From Candidatus Krumholzibacteriota bacterium (GTDB lineage Bacteria > Krumholzibacteriota > Krumholzibacteriia > LZORAL124-64-63), in the NCBI GenBank assembly GCA_022711765.1, contig JAKLEB010000001.1:1284694-1348693 (forward strand): a stretch of DNA of 64,000 nucleotides, written 5' to 3'. The notes under the pieces were generated by a model that made no database searches, was not told where the DNA came from, and worked only from the letters and a program-made list of their open reading frames with translations. Below are positions 55,600 through 64,000 of this stretch, piece after piece (positions within the stretch are counted from its first letter, which is position 1; the number at the start of each line of letters is the position of its first letter). A program made the position numbers and the translations under genes.

Positions 55600-57567
55600 A
55601 TGTTCACCGAGAGACGATCGATGTTCACGCAACCGCCTCCGCGCAGCCAGGTTCATGTCGCCACGCTCTGCGTGGTCGTCATCGGCCTGATGGCCCTGCC
55701 GGCAACCGGCATCGCCCAGATCCACCCGGGCGACATCGTCATCGAACTCATCCCGCTGGTCGACGGCCTCGTGTCCCCGCTCGGGGTGACCCATGCCGGC
55801 GACGGCTCCGGCCGGCTCTTCATCTGGGAACAGACCGGACAGATCCGGATCGTGGAGAACGGGGTGCTCCTGCCGGCTCCGTTCCTGGACATCTCCGACC
55901 ACCTGCCGGCCCTGAGCAACATCTTCGACGAGCGCGGCTTGCTGGGCCTCGCCTTCCACCCCGACTACGCCAACAACGGTCGCTTCTTCGTCCGCTACAG
56001 CACTCCGCGCGACGGCGATCCCGAGGAGCCCTGCAACGACCCGGGCGGCTTCATCGTCGGCTGCCACAAGGAGGTCCTCGCCGAGTTCCACGTCTCGGCA
56101 GATCCCGACGTGGCCGATCCCACCTCGGAGATCGTCCTCTTCGAGGTGGACGAGCCCCAGTTCAACCATAACGCCGGCGCCGTGGCCTTCGGGCCCGACG
56201 GCTACCTCTACTTCACGCTCGGCGACGGCGGCGGCGCCAATGACGGCCTCGCCGACGTTCCGCCGTCGCACGGGCCCATCGGCAACGGCCAGAACATCGA
56301 GACGGCGCTCGGCGGGCTGCTGCGCATCGACGTCGACTCACCGCCCGAACCGGGCCTGCCGTACGCCATCCCGGACGACAATCCGTTCGTCGCGCTGCCC
56401 GGGCTCGACGAGATCTACGCCTACGGCATGCGCAATCCGTTCCGGTTCTCCTTCGACGACGGCGCCGGCGGAGACGGCCGGCTGTTCCTGGCCGACGTCG
56501 GCCAGGACCTCTACGAGGAGCTCAACATCGTCCAGCTCGGCGGCAACTACGGCTGGGTGATCCGCGAAGGGTTCCACTGCTTCGACCCCTTCAATCCCGG
56601 CACGCCTCCCGATACCTGCGCATCCACCGGACCGCTGGGCGAACCGTTGCTCGACCCCATCGTCGAGTACCTACACAGCGACGGCGGCCTCTCGATCATC
56701 GGCGGATTCGTCTACCGGGGCACGGAGTCGCCCACGCTCACGGGCACGTACGTCTTCGGCGACTGGAGCATGGACTTCTCGACGCCCCAGGGCCGCCTCT
56801 ACTATCTCGTGGAGACCGGGCCGGGCGCGTACGAGATCCGGGAGTTCCAGATCGCGCCGAACAACGAGCCGTACGGCCGTTTCCTGAAGGCGTTCGGCGA
56901 GGATGAGAACGGCGAGATCTACGTGTGCGGGACCACGGCGCTGGCGCCGAACGGTACCACCGGCGTGGTCGAGCGATTGCAGGTGCAGGCGTCGGTGCCG
57001 GCCATGGCCGCGCTGCTGACGGCGGCCGACGGCCAGGAGGGAATCCTCCTGACCTGGGAGTTCGCCAATTTCTATCAGGTGAACGACGTGCGCATCCAGC
57101 GCTGGACCGACGGCGGCGCGCCCCAGGACGTGGCCTCATGGTCCGGAGCGGCTGCAGCCGAGCGGCGGTCGTGGATCGACCAGGACACGGCCCCCGGCCG
57201 CCATTACAACTATCAACTCGTCGCCGCGGGCGGCGGCATCGAGCTGAAGTCCAACGAGGTGGGGATCGAGCGGGCCACCCCGGCGGCGATCCGCAGCAAG
57301 CTGCTGGGCGCCGTGCCGAACCCCTTCAACCCCAGCACCGAGATCCGCTTCCTGGTCGCCTCGCCTGGGCAGGTCGTGCTGAGGATCCTCGACACCCGGG
57401 GCCAGGTCGTACGGACCTTCACCTGGGATGCGGTCCCCGCCGGCGAGAATTCCGTCCAGTGGGACGGCCGCAGCGACGCCCGGCAGGCCGTGCCGAGCGG
57501 CGTCTATCTCGTCCGCCTCGAGACCCGGCAAGGGAGCGATTTCCGGACCGTCACGTTGCTGAAGTAG
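55600..57567 (+). CDS. secreted GSDH-type (PQQ sugar dehydrogenase-like) propeller with FlgD/T9SS-like C-terminus
   Basis: 655 residues. Signal peptide, then a six-bladed propeller of the glucose/sorbosone dehydrogenase fold: PLGVTHAGDGSGRLFIWEQTG, DERGLLGLAFHPDY, FNHNAGAVAFGPDGYLYF, YAYGMRNPFRFSFD and ADVGQDLYEELNIV. A fibronectin-like domain follows (about 470-560). The last 85 residues carry GAVPNPFNPSTEIRF, RILDTRGQVVRTF and SGVYLVRLET, the FlgD-Ig/type IX-like sorting domain. Oxidation of a sugar is plausible but unproven. AAGAGG precedes the ATG. Confidence 0.9.
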   Translation: MFTERRSMFTQPPPRSQVHVATLCVVVIGLMALPATGIAQIHPGDIVIELIPLVDGLVSPLGVTHAGDGSGRLFIWEQTGQIRIVENGVLLPAPFLDISDHLPALSNIFDERGLLGLAFHPDYANNGRFFVRYSTPRDGDPEEPCNDPGGFIVGCHKEVLAEFHVSADPDVADPTSEIVLFEVDEPQFNHNAGAVAFGPDGYLYFTLGDGGGANDGLADVPPSHGPIGNGQNIETALGGLLRIDVDSPPEPGLPYAIPDDNPFVALPGLDEIYAYGMRNPFRFSFDDGAGGDGRLFLADVGQDLYEELNIVQLGGNYGWVIREGFHCFDPFNPGTPPDTCASTGPLGEPLLDPIVEYLHSDGGLSIIGGFVYRGTESPTLTGTYVFGDWSMDFSTPQGRLYYLVETGPGAYEIREFQIAPNNEPYGRFLKAFGEDENGEIYVCGTTALAPNGTTGVVERLQVQASVPAMAALLTAADGQEGILLTWEFANFYQVNDVRIQRWTDGGAPQDVASWSGAAAAERRSWIDQDTAPGRHYNYQLVAAGGGIELKSNEVGIERATPAAIRSKLLGAVPNPFNPSTEIRFLVASPGQVVLRILDTRGQVVRTFTWDAVPAGENSVQWDGRSDARQAVPSGVYLVRLETRQGSDFRTVTLLK

Positions 57568-57589
57568 CGCGCGGCGATGTCGACCTGCG

Positions 57590-57632
57590 GCAGCCCGGCC
57601 GTCGAGTCCACGTGGACCGAGGGCCGGGCTGC
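57590..57632 (+). terminator. long hairpin after the GSDH-like gene
   Basis: 11-bp stem GCAGCCCGGCC (57590-57600) with GGCCGGGCTGC (57622-57632); the loop contains a smaller palindrome GTCCACGTGGAC (57606-57617). Located 23 bases past the stop, immediately before the transposase remnant. Confidence 0.55.
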
Positions 57633-57694
57633 CCGGCCTGCCGGTGGTCCCTCTCGGCCGCTCATCTGGCCAGGAACTCTCGGGTCCAGGACAA

Positions 57695-58015
57695 TCAACG
57701 CACCGTTCCCGAACTCCCGGCCCCTCTCTCCCCCCTGATCGCCGTCACTCCGGGCGCCAGGATTCGCAGCGGATCGCCGCAGCGGGAGCACTGCAGCGGC
57801 CGGTTCTCGTAGATCTGCGCCAGCAAGAGCGCCCAACTGCGCGACGCCGGCCGGCGGTGAGCTTCCCGGCTGGCAAGCCCCATCGCCCCGCGCGCCGACT
57901 CCGTTTCCTGCAGCACCGTACCCGCGGGGCCCGCCGTCGCGGTCACCGCCGCCCGCAACCGGGCGCTCGGCGCCAGCACCTCGCGGTACCGGTGACGGTG
58001 CCGGCTCAGGCGGTA
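57695..58015 (-). pseudogene. IS91-family transposase C-terminal remnant, copy A
   Basis: An open reading frame on the minus strand encodes RLSRHRHRYREVLAPSARLRAAV, then SWALLLAQIYENRPLQCSRCGDPLRILA. This matches the conserved end of IS91/IS801-type transposases (PPRxHxxRYHGVLAPNAxLR... WAxLLxRxFEVxxLxCPxCGGxMRxxA). About 100 residues remain; everything N-terminal, including the catalytic tyrosines, is missing, and the sequence upstream of about 58015 is unrelated. It is a relative of copy B (about 80% by eye in DNA), in the same orientation. Confidence 0.75.
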
Positions 58016-58100
58016 CAACACTGTGCCTCGGTTGCCATTATCGCCACGCAACGGGTCGACGTCATTCGGGGACACCCTGAACGGCGGGACTGAATGCCGG

Positions 58101-60467
58101 CTAGCGGAGTGGAACTTCCCAGTGGTTGGTGCCCGCCTCGAGGGCGCGGATCTCGCCGCCCGGCAACTGAGCCCGGGCCTCGACACTTTCGGGAATGGTG
58201 GCGGTGATCGCGACGCTACCCTCGACGTGGCGCCAGGACACCGAGACGCGTCCAGCGGGGCTCGCGAATGAGACCTTACCACTGGCGAGCGGGCCCGGGT
58301 CCGGGGCGATCAGGATGTTGCGCCAGCCGACGCTGCCCGGTTGTTGCCGGATCCCCCCTACGTACGCATAGTGCCACTCGACCAGGTGCCCAAACATCAG
58401 GTGATTGAGGCTGTGCGTTGACCCCGGCGCGGCCTCCCAGCTCTCGGGCAACGTCGTGAAGCCCTGGTCGACGAGGTGGCCGTAGCTGGCGAGTTCGCGG
58501 CGGGCGAAGACGCGGTGCAACACGTCGCCGCGTCCATGCTCGGCAAGCGCGCGGATAAGGAAGACCTGCGTCACCTCGCCGACGGTTTGCTGCCAGGCGC
58601 GGCGTTCGAGGTCATCGACTATGGCCTGGACGACCGCGCGCCGGTCCGCGTCGGGAATCAGACCCGCCGCCAGCGCGAGGCTGTGGGCGCCCTGGCAGGA
58701 GCCGCGATTGCGGACCATCTTCGTCGCGGCGTCGTAGAATCGGCGCTGGAATCCCACCGCGATGGTCGCGTGGAGCGCGGAGTATGCCGCGGCATCCGCG
58801 GACCGGCCGAGGACCTCGGCGGCGCTGGCGACCGTGCGTGCGCCGAGCGCCCACACCGCCGTGGCTGTCACCTCGGGCGACGTCCACCAGGACGGGCCGC
58901 GCTTGTAGGGATGGCCCCAGTCGTACCAGTCGCCGAAGGGGCTCTCGAGGCTGCCGTCTCGCGCTCGCGCGGTGAGGTAGTCGACGTAGCGCCGCATGCT
59001 GTCGAAGTTCGCCCGCAGCGCGTCGACGTCGCCGTACCACTCGTAGAGGTGCCACGGCACGAGAACTCCGGCGATCCCCCACTCCGGCGCCTCGTTGAAC
59101 GACTCATGGGGGCCGACACCCACCAGATACCGCGGGCAGTTGGTCGGGATGTGCCCGTCGGGCAGTTGCGCGTCGCGAAGGTCACGCGTGACCTTCACGA
59201 GCAGTTCATGGGTGTCGAAACGGTAGCTCGCGGACCGCGCCATGTGCCAGACCTGTTCCTGCCAGCCCAGCTTCTCCCGGTGCGGACAGTCGGTCACGAC
59301 GTAGCTCAGGTTCGAACGCAGCGACCAGTCGACGAGGCGGTGCGCGCCGTTCTGCAACGCGTCGCTGCACGCGAAGGCGCCGACCTCGGCGCATCCCGCG
59401 CGCACGTGCACCAGCTCGAGTGACACGATCGTCGGTAGGCCGCGCGGATTCGGCACCCCCGCGGGGACTGCCCCCGCCACGCCGACGTACTGGCCACCGA
59501 CGTAGCAGAACCGCGTCTGGTGCGTCTCGGGCGCGTTGCCGCCGAGCGTGTAATCGAACCAGATCTCTTTCGCGTCCCGCCCCGTGTGGCGAAAAGTCGG
59601 GCGACCGTCGGGACCACGGGCCTCGCTGGGCCGTAAACGGATGGTCTGCCCGGCCGTTCCCACGACCGTGAAACGCAGCAGTGCCGAGCAGTTCTGGGGA
59701 AATGCCCAGGTGTATGTGTCGTCGCCGGCGACGTCAACCCGTTCGGATTTGAACACGCCCGCCGCAACCAGGGGCGGTCCGGCGAAGTCCTCAACCGCCG
59801 CGGGCGGTGGCAGCACCACCGTAACCGGTCGCCACGCGCGATCGTCGAAGCCGGGCTCCGCCCAGCCAGCGGGCAGGCGGCGTGCGTCCCAGTCCTCGCC
59901 TCCGTGGACGTGAGAGAAGACGAGGGGGCCATCGATCCAGCGCCAGCTGCCATCCGACACCACGCTGACCGTGCGGCCGCCCTCCAGGGTGATGGTGGCC
60001 TCTAGCCAGAGCAGGAACGGGTGGCCGGCCGAGAAGTCGGGCATCGCGTTGAGCTTGAGGTGGCGGCGCGGATCATTCGACGGCCCAACGCTCCAGAAGC
60101 TATTGCCGAGCAGGATGCCCCAGGCATTCTCGCCAGCGCGCAGCTGGGGTGTGATGTCGTACCGTTGCCGGTAGAGGGTGCGGTCGTACTGCGACCAGGG
60201 CTGGCCGACGAGCGCGTCGCCGATGCGCCGGCCGTTGAGCCACACCTCGTGGTGACCGAGGCCGACGACGCTCACGGTGCCGCGGATCGGCGTCTCTTCG
60301 AGGACGAACGTGTTCCGCAGGAGTGGGCACGGCGCCGCCGCGTGCGGGCCTTGTGTGGCCGCCGGCACGATCCAGGCCGCTGCCGGCATGGCGCGGCGAG
60401 TAGCCAGGAGAACCACGCCGGCAACGACGACCATCACGGTCAGGAGCAGGAAGAGCAGGCGGCGCAC
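58101..60467 (-). CDS. GH78 alpha-L-rhamnosidase family protein
   Basis: 788 residues. Signal or anchor at residues 1-28, then beta domains (VVGLGHHEVWLNGRRIGD, the carbohydrate-binding N-terminal D domain) and a catalytic (alpha/alpha)6 barrel. The catalytic-region motif DCPHREKLGWQEQVWHMARSASY corresponds to the usual DCPQRDERLGWTGDA region, and FGDWYDWGHP and EAPEWGIAGV follow. Likely cleaves terminal alpha-L-rhamnose in the periplasm or outside. It is flanked on both sides by IS91-type remnants in the same orientation, suggesting acquisition. No other polysaccharide-use genes are adjacent. Confidence 0.85.
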   Translation of the reverse strand: MRRLLFLLLTVMVVVAGVVLLATRRAMPAAAWIVPAATQGPHAAAPCPLLRNTFVLEETPIRGTVSVVGLGHHEVWLNGRRIGDALVGQPWSQYDRTLYRQRYDITPQLRAGENAWGILLGNSFWSVGPSNDPRRHLKLNAMPDFSAGHPFLLWLEATITLEGGRTVSVVSDGSWRWIDGPLVFSHVHGGEDWDARRLPAGWAEPGFDDRAWRPVTVVLPPPAAVEDFAGPPLVAAGVFKSERVDVAGDDTYTWAFPQNCSALLRFTVVGTAGQTIRLRPSEARGPDGRPTFRHTGRDAKEIWFDYTLGGNAPETHQTRFCYVGGQYVGVAGAVPAGVPNPRGLPTIVSLELVHVRAGCAEVGAFACSDALQNGAHRLVDWSLRSNLSYVVTDCPHREKLGWQEQVWHMARSASYRFDTHELLVKVTRDLRDAQLPDGHIPTNCPRYLVGVGPHESFNEAPEWGIAGVLVPWHLYEWYGDVDALRANFDSMRRYVDYLTARARDGSLESPFGDWYDWGHPYKRGPSWWTSPEVTATAVWALGARTVASAAEVLGRSADAAAYSALHATIAVGFQRRFYDAATKMVRNRGSCQGAHSLALAAGLIPDADRRAVVQAIVDDLERRAWQQTVGEVTQVFLIRALAEHGRGDVLHRVFARRELASYGHLVDQGFTTLPESWEAAPGSTHSLNHLMFGHLVEWHYAYVGGIRQQPGSVGWRNILIAPDPGPLASGKVSFASPAGRVSVSWRHVEGSVAITATIPESVEARAQLPGGEIRALEAGTNHWEVPLR

Positions 60468-60582
60468 GGTCGGCAGTATCCCCGATGTGGGTCGACCGGG
60501 CTAGAAAAAGTGCCATCGCAACGCGCCCGCGTGAACCTCGGAGGCCAACCGACCAGCGATCGCAGCCGTCCACGTGGTATAC

Positions 60583-60607
60583 GTTGTAGAGCTATGTATA
60601 ATACAAC
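60583..60607. promoter_or_regulatory. A/T-rich inverted repeat upstream of the rhamnosidase
   Basis: GTTGTA (60583-60588) and TACAAC (60602-60607) flank a 13-base centre that includes TATAAT (60597-60602) on the plus strand. It lies about 115-140 bases upstream of the GH78 start (minus strand) and next to transposase remnant B. Possibly an operator or part of the promoter of the rhamnosidase; also possibly element-derived. Confidence 0.4.
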
Positions 60608-60676
60608 AACGTTCAACGGATCCGGGCTTGTGAGTGCCGACCTGCAGGTGAATCGCGAGGTCGACGACAGCCGCAA

Positions 60677-60970
60677 TGCGAGCACTGCAGCGGCCGGTTC
60701 TCGTAGATCCGCGCCAACAGGAGCGCCCAGCTGCGCGATGCCGGCCGACGGCGCGCCGCGTCGCCGCTGAGCCCCACCGCCACGCGCGCCGACTCCAGCT
60801 CCTGCAGCACCGTGCCCGCCCGGCCGGCGGTCGCGGTCACCGCGGCCCGCAGCCGGGCGTTCGGCGCCAGCACCCCGCAGGACCGGTGCCGGTGCCGGCG
60901 CGGCGGCGCCAGCAGATCGACCAGCCTGGCGAGGAACTCCACCGGGCTCAGACCGGCCAGACGCTGAGAT
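60677..60970 (-). pseudogene. IS91-family transposase C-terminal remnant, copy B
   Basis: Minus-strand frame encodes RLAGLSPVEFLARLVDLL, then APPRRHRHRSCGVLAPNARLRAAV and SWALLLARIYENRPLQCSHCG, where homology stops at about 60677. It thus starts about 40 residues further N-terminal than copy A but loses the end after the CxxCG. Shared DNA with copy A includes GAGCACTGCAGCGGCCGGTT. Not an active element. Confidence 0.75.
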
Positions 60971-61384
60971 GACCATGATCGGGAAGCGATTCGCGCCGAG
61001 GGCCCTGCCCGGGGAACCGGTGTTTGTTCCAGGGGAATCCCGCGGGGCGGAACGTCACCGGCTGGGCCGCACGGGAGCGAGCAGGTCAGGGCTATAAACT
61101 CCTGGTATTGAATGGTTAACGACGATAATCTCCCGATCGATACGGACCCGGATTCCGAGGACGGTCCGTCCCGTCGGACGCGCCGCAGCCGCCCCCTGGT
61201 CTCACCCAGTTTCGCACGTCTTCTGTCGCAGTTCCTCGAAGGGTGAAGCGCCGATATCGGATGCCCCGACGATTCGAGGTGGCGAATTCAGAAGTCCACG
61301 GGGCGCGACTGGGATGTCGTCCTTGCCGCCAGTCGGTCCGCGACCTAGTCTCCTGGGCAACGCTCCCGAATGGAAAGCTCGAAC
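60971..61384. other. 414-base intergenic region before trkH
   Basis: No gene supported. GC drops near 61090-61130 (GGCTATAAACTCC and following), which could carry a promoter for trkH. I looked for the conserved elements of a c-di-AMP (ydaO) riboswitch, common before Ktr genes, and do not see them. Confidence 0.5.
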
Positions 61385-63394
61385 ATGCGATCATCCGTCT
61401 ACTACGACGAGATGAGGATTGCCGGCGCGCTGCCGGCCGGGGGGACGCTTCTCTACCTCGCCGGAGCCTGGATCGATCCCGGGCGGGACGTTCGGGTCGG
61501 CGTGGGTGTCGCCCTCGCCATGATCCTGGCCGGGCTCGTGACCACACGCCGCCCGCTCGTCGGTCGCGTGCTGGCGTCTGGAGCGCTGGCGATCTGGGTC
61601 CTCGTCACGGTTCAGCCGCTGTCGACCTCCCCGGCGGCTGCGCTCGTGGTCTGGCTACCTGTCCTCTGGTTCCTGACCGCACTCTGGATCATACCGGGTC
61701 TGCCGGGTTCGCGACGCACGCCATCGAATGTCTCCGATAGCGGAGCGCGGCTGGCCAGGCTCCGCGTGTCGCTGCGGATCACCGCCTTGTTGGTCATCGC
61801 CGTTGCCTTATCGCGCTCCGAATCGGACGCGGACGTTCACGCGGCATTGATCGCGTCAATACTGATGACTCTGTTCTGGGCCGTACGGGCGACGCTTCTG
61901 CAGACCGTCCGACGCCGATGGCTGGCGCTATTGGTCGCCGCACCATTACTGGCCGCGGTGGCGGTATTGGGCGGTCAGGGCGTCGGCGATATGGCCAACG
62001 TCCTACTCATGCTGGTGGTGCTCTTTGCCTCCGTCGTGGTGCGCGAGCGCAGGCGTCCGGGGCAGGTCCAGTCCTTCTGGTGGGAGCGTTTGTTCGATCA
62101 TCCCGCGCGGCAACTGGTCACGACTTTCCTCTTCCTGATCCTGACGGGCACGCTGCTGCTGGAATTGCCCCTTGCCGCCGCTGGCGACGAGCCGGTGCGA
62201 GTCGTCGACGCCGCCTTCACGTCGGTCAGCGCAGTCTGTGTGACGGGACTGATCGTGCTCGATACCCCGGTCGACTGGAGTATCTGGGGTCAGGGAATCA
62301 TCCTGGTCCTCATCCAGCTGGGAGGACTGGGGATCATGAGTTTCGCAACGGCCTTTCTGAGCGCTCTCGGACAGCGCCTGCCGGTACGGCAAGAAGGTGC
62401 TTTCGCCCAGCTCACGAGTGGCGAGGACCGACGCGAACTCTACACGGCAGTCAAGACTGTCCTGTACGTGACCTTCACCGCGGAGTTGGTCGGTGCGGCG
62501 CTCTTGTTGCCCCGGTTTTTGATCGCCGGCGACGCGTTCCGGCATGCCGTGTGGAGCAGCATCTTCACCGCCGTCTCGGCCTTCTGCAACGCGGGATTCG
62601 CATTGCAGTCGGACAACCTGGTTGGTTTCGCCCGCGATCCGTGGCTGCTGCATATCGTGGCGATTTTGATCGTTCTCGGAGGGCTGTCGCCAGCGGTGAT
62701 CGTCGCCTTGGTGCGCCGGCGCGGTATCTCCTCTCTCCAGTTACGGCTTGTCCTCTGGACGACGGTTGCTTTGCTCGTCGTCGGCGCGATGCTGTTCGCG
62801 GCCTCCGAATGGAACAATACCCTGGCCGCGCTCGGGCTCTGGGACAAGCTCCATAATGCCTGGTTCCAGTCCGCGACCCTTCGCACGGCCGGTTTCAACT
62901 CGATCGATTTTGCCGCCTTGCGTCCGGCGACCGTGACGCTCTGTCTGCTGTGGATGTTCATCGGCGGTAGCCCCGGCGGTACGGCCGGCGGGATCAAGAC
63001 CACGACGTTCGCCGTGCTGGTGCTTGCTGTCGTTGCGACCGTCCAGGGGAGGCACACGGTGACGGTATTCGGCCGCACCATCTCCCAAGCCTCTGTCTTT
63101 CGCGCGGCGAGCGTGGCGACGATCGGCTGCCTCGCGCTCATCATCTTCGTCCTGGCCATTCAGCTGACCCAGGTGACCGAGATCATTCCGGGCATCTTCG
63201 AGGTCGTATCGGCCCTCGGCACCGTTGGCCTGTCGATGGGCGCGACGGCGACCCTGGACACGGTCGGCAAGATCATCATCATGGTGGCGATGTTCGCCGG
63301 ACGTGTGGGCTCGCTCACCCTGATCATGTTTCTCATTGCGCAACGAGACTCGGCCCCGTGGCGCGTGCCCGAGGAAACCGTTGCCGTCGGTTGA
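61385..63394 (+). CDS. TrkH/KtrB family potassium uptake membrane subunit
   Basis: 669 residues. The last 450 residues are the K+-translocating core with four P-loop filter segments: SAVCVTGL, SAFCNAGF, SATLRTAGFN and GTVGLS. In front lie about 200 residues with six or more additional helices, more than in typical KtrB/TrkH. It imports K+ with Na+ or H+ and is gated by the following TrkA/KtrA protein. I chose ATG 61385 (weak GAAAG) over 61370. Codon third positions look less GC-rich than upstream genes. Confidence 0.9.
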   Translation: MRSSVYYDEMRIAGALPAGGTLLYLAGAWIDPGRDVRVGVGVALAMILAGLVTTRRPLVGRVLASGALAIWVLVTVQPLSTSPAAALVVWLPVLWFLTALWIIPGLPGSRRTPSNVSDSGARLARLRVSLRITALLVIAVALSRSESDADVHAALIASILMTLFWAVRATLLQTVRRRWLALLVAAPLLAAVAVLGGQGVGDMANVLLMLVVLFASVVVRERRRPGQVQSFWWERLFDHPARQLVTTFLFLILTGTLLLELPLAAAGDEPVRVVDAAFTSVSAVCVTGLIVLDTPVDWSIWGQGIILVLIQLGGLGIMSFATAFLSALGQRLPVRQEGAFAQLTSGEDRRELYTAVKTVLYVTFTAELVGAALLLPRFLIAGDAFRHAVWSSIFTAVSAFCNAGFALQSDNLVGFARDPWLLHIVAILIVLGGLSPAVIVALVRRRGISSLQLRLVLWTTVALLVVGAMLFAASEWNNTLAALGLWDKLHNAWFQSATLRTAGFNSIDFAALRPATVTLCLLWMFIGGSPGGTAGGIKTTTFAVLVLAVVATVQGRHTVTVFGRTISQASVFRAASVATIGCLALIIFVLAIQLTQVTEIIPGIFEVVSALGTVGLSMGATATLDTVGKIIIMVAMFAGRVGSLTLIMFLIAQRDSAPWRVPEETVAVG

Positions 63395-63408
63395 GCGAAA
63401 GGAATCCT

Positions 63409-64000
63409 ATGGCCAAGCAGGCACTGGTGATCGGACTCGGTCGTTTCGGCGTCTCCGTGGCGCGGGCATTCGTCGCGCGCGGAGTCGAGGTCCTGGCGGC
63501 CGACATCGACGCGAACCGCGTGCAGGCAGCGGCCGACGCCGTCACCGAGGCCGTGGTGCTCGATGCCACGAACGCGGATTCGCTCGGTCAACTCGCTCCC
63601 GACCGCCGCGACCTGTGCCTCTGCGCCGTGGGCGACGATTCGATCCGGGCGTCGATTCTCTGCACGGCGTTGCTACGCGAGATGGGAGGCAAGCGGGTGG
63701 TGGCCCGAGCCTCCGATCCGCTGCATGCGAGGATCCTGCACTGTGTCGGCGCGCACGAAGTCGTCGATCCCTTGCGCGATTTCGGAGCGCGCTTTGCCAC
63801 TCATCTCCTGCACGACAATGTCCTCGGCGAGTTGCCCTTGGGCCCCGAACTGGTCATCACCGAAATGCGTCCCATCCCGTCTATGATTGGTCAGACGCTG
63901 ATCGACCTCAATCTGCCGAGGCGGGCGGGTATCACGGTCGTGGCAGTGCGCACCGGCGATGCGAAGGTCACCCTACCCGAGCCGCAGCGACCGCTCGCCG
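63409..64000 (+). CDS. TrkA/KtrA-type NAD-binding K+ channel regulator, partial at window end
   Basis: About 197 residues are visible, the 3' end is cut by the window. The RCK-N Rossmann domain begins VIGLGRFGVSVARAF (GxGxFG loop), with ADIDANR (ribose-binding Asp) and LDATN, followed by the start of a C-terminal RCK-C/TrkA-C domain (EMRPIPSMIGQTLIDLNL). It controls the upstream TrkH/KtrB subunit. AAAGGA lies before the ATG, 14 bases after trkH. Confidence 0.93.
   Translation, partial: MAKQALVIGLGRFGVSVARAFVARGVEVLAADIDANRVQAAADAVTEAVVLDATNADSLGQLAPDRRDLCLCAVGDDSIRASILCTALLREMGGKRVVARASDPLHARILHCVGAHEVVDPLRDFGARFATHLLHDNVLGELPLGPELVITEMRPIPSMIGQTLIDLNLPRRAGITVVAVRTGDAKVTLPEPQRPLA

Noticed and set aside
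60100-60573. Minus-strand 157-residue frame upstream of GH78
   Set aside because: It overlaps the GH78 N-terminus in another frame and is Arg/Pro rich without a ribosome site.
61000-61384. c-di-AMP riboswitch before trkH
   Set aside because: The conserved core motifs were not found.

Overview
The window looks like a chromosomal segment of a high-GC (roughly 70% by eye, not computed), aerobic, Gram-negative, didermic bacterium. The respiratory genes (alternative complex III fused in order to an A2-type caa3 oxidase), Tat-variant ActB, FlgD/T9SS-like C-terminal domains on secreted proteins and a second short C-terminal tag together resemble FCB-group phyla such as Gemmatimonadota, Krumholzibacteriota, Eisenbacteria or Rhodothermota. 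This placement is inference; there is no rRNA in the window.

Layout. 1-6.75 kb: end of an iron superoxide dismutase, TcdA (tRNA t6A cyclase), a secreted amidase, a TatD nuclease-like hydrolase, a small secreted CHRD protein with a near-consensus promoter, and a YyaL/DUF255 thioredoxin-fold protein. 6.9-20.4 kb: an A-type Fe-S carrier, then a continuous respiratory supercluster actABCDEF, a small membrane protein, sco, and coxBACD. This would carry electrons from quinol through ACIII to a cytochrome c-fused CuA subunit and an oxidase lacking the D-channel glutamate. 20.4-27.5 kb: a minus-strand run with many 4-base overlaps (ctaB, a DUF3179 protein, a zinc alcohol dehydrogenase, two glycosyltransferases) divergent from ctaA. 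CtaA and CtaB make the heme A needed by the oxidase.

27.5-44 kb: housekeeping and accessory genes. These are a CBS protein, a GNAT acetyltransferase, a BI-1 family membrane protein, an acyl-CoA synthetase, a TonB-like protein, a cytoplasmic alpha-amylase, an AHSA1/SRPBCC protein, an ABC-F ATPase, a YvlD-type membrane protein, a lipoprotein, a three-gene Na+-pumping biotin decarboxylase (gamma-alpha-beta), an FG-GAP repeat protein with an outer-surface sorting domain, and AsnS. 44-49 kb: a small secreted protein and an AttE/FG/H-like ABC exporter with a lipocalin-like secreted partner. 49-57.6 kb: an FAD oxidoreductase, a solitary RND permease, a putative HExxH surface metallopeptidase and a GSDH-type six-bladed propeller protein with a FlgD-like C-terminus.

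57.7-64 kb: an apparent acquired segment. A GH78 alpha-L-rhamnosidase is bracketed by two same-orientation fragments of an IS91-family transposase C-terminus, followed by a TrkH/TrkA potassium uptake pair (the second truncated by the window edge).

The points most worth following up are: the shared C-terminal tag on two unrelated secreted proteins, the IS91 remnants flanking the rhamnosidase, the A2-type oxidase/ACIII supercluster with an unnamed small membrane protein, and the divergent biotin decarboxylase. No tRNA, rRNA, CRISPR array or intact transposon was seen.
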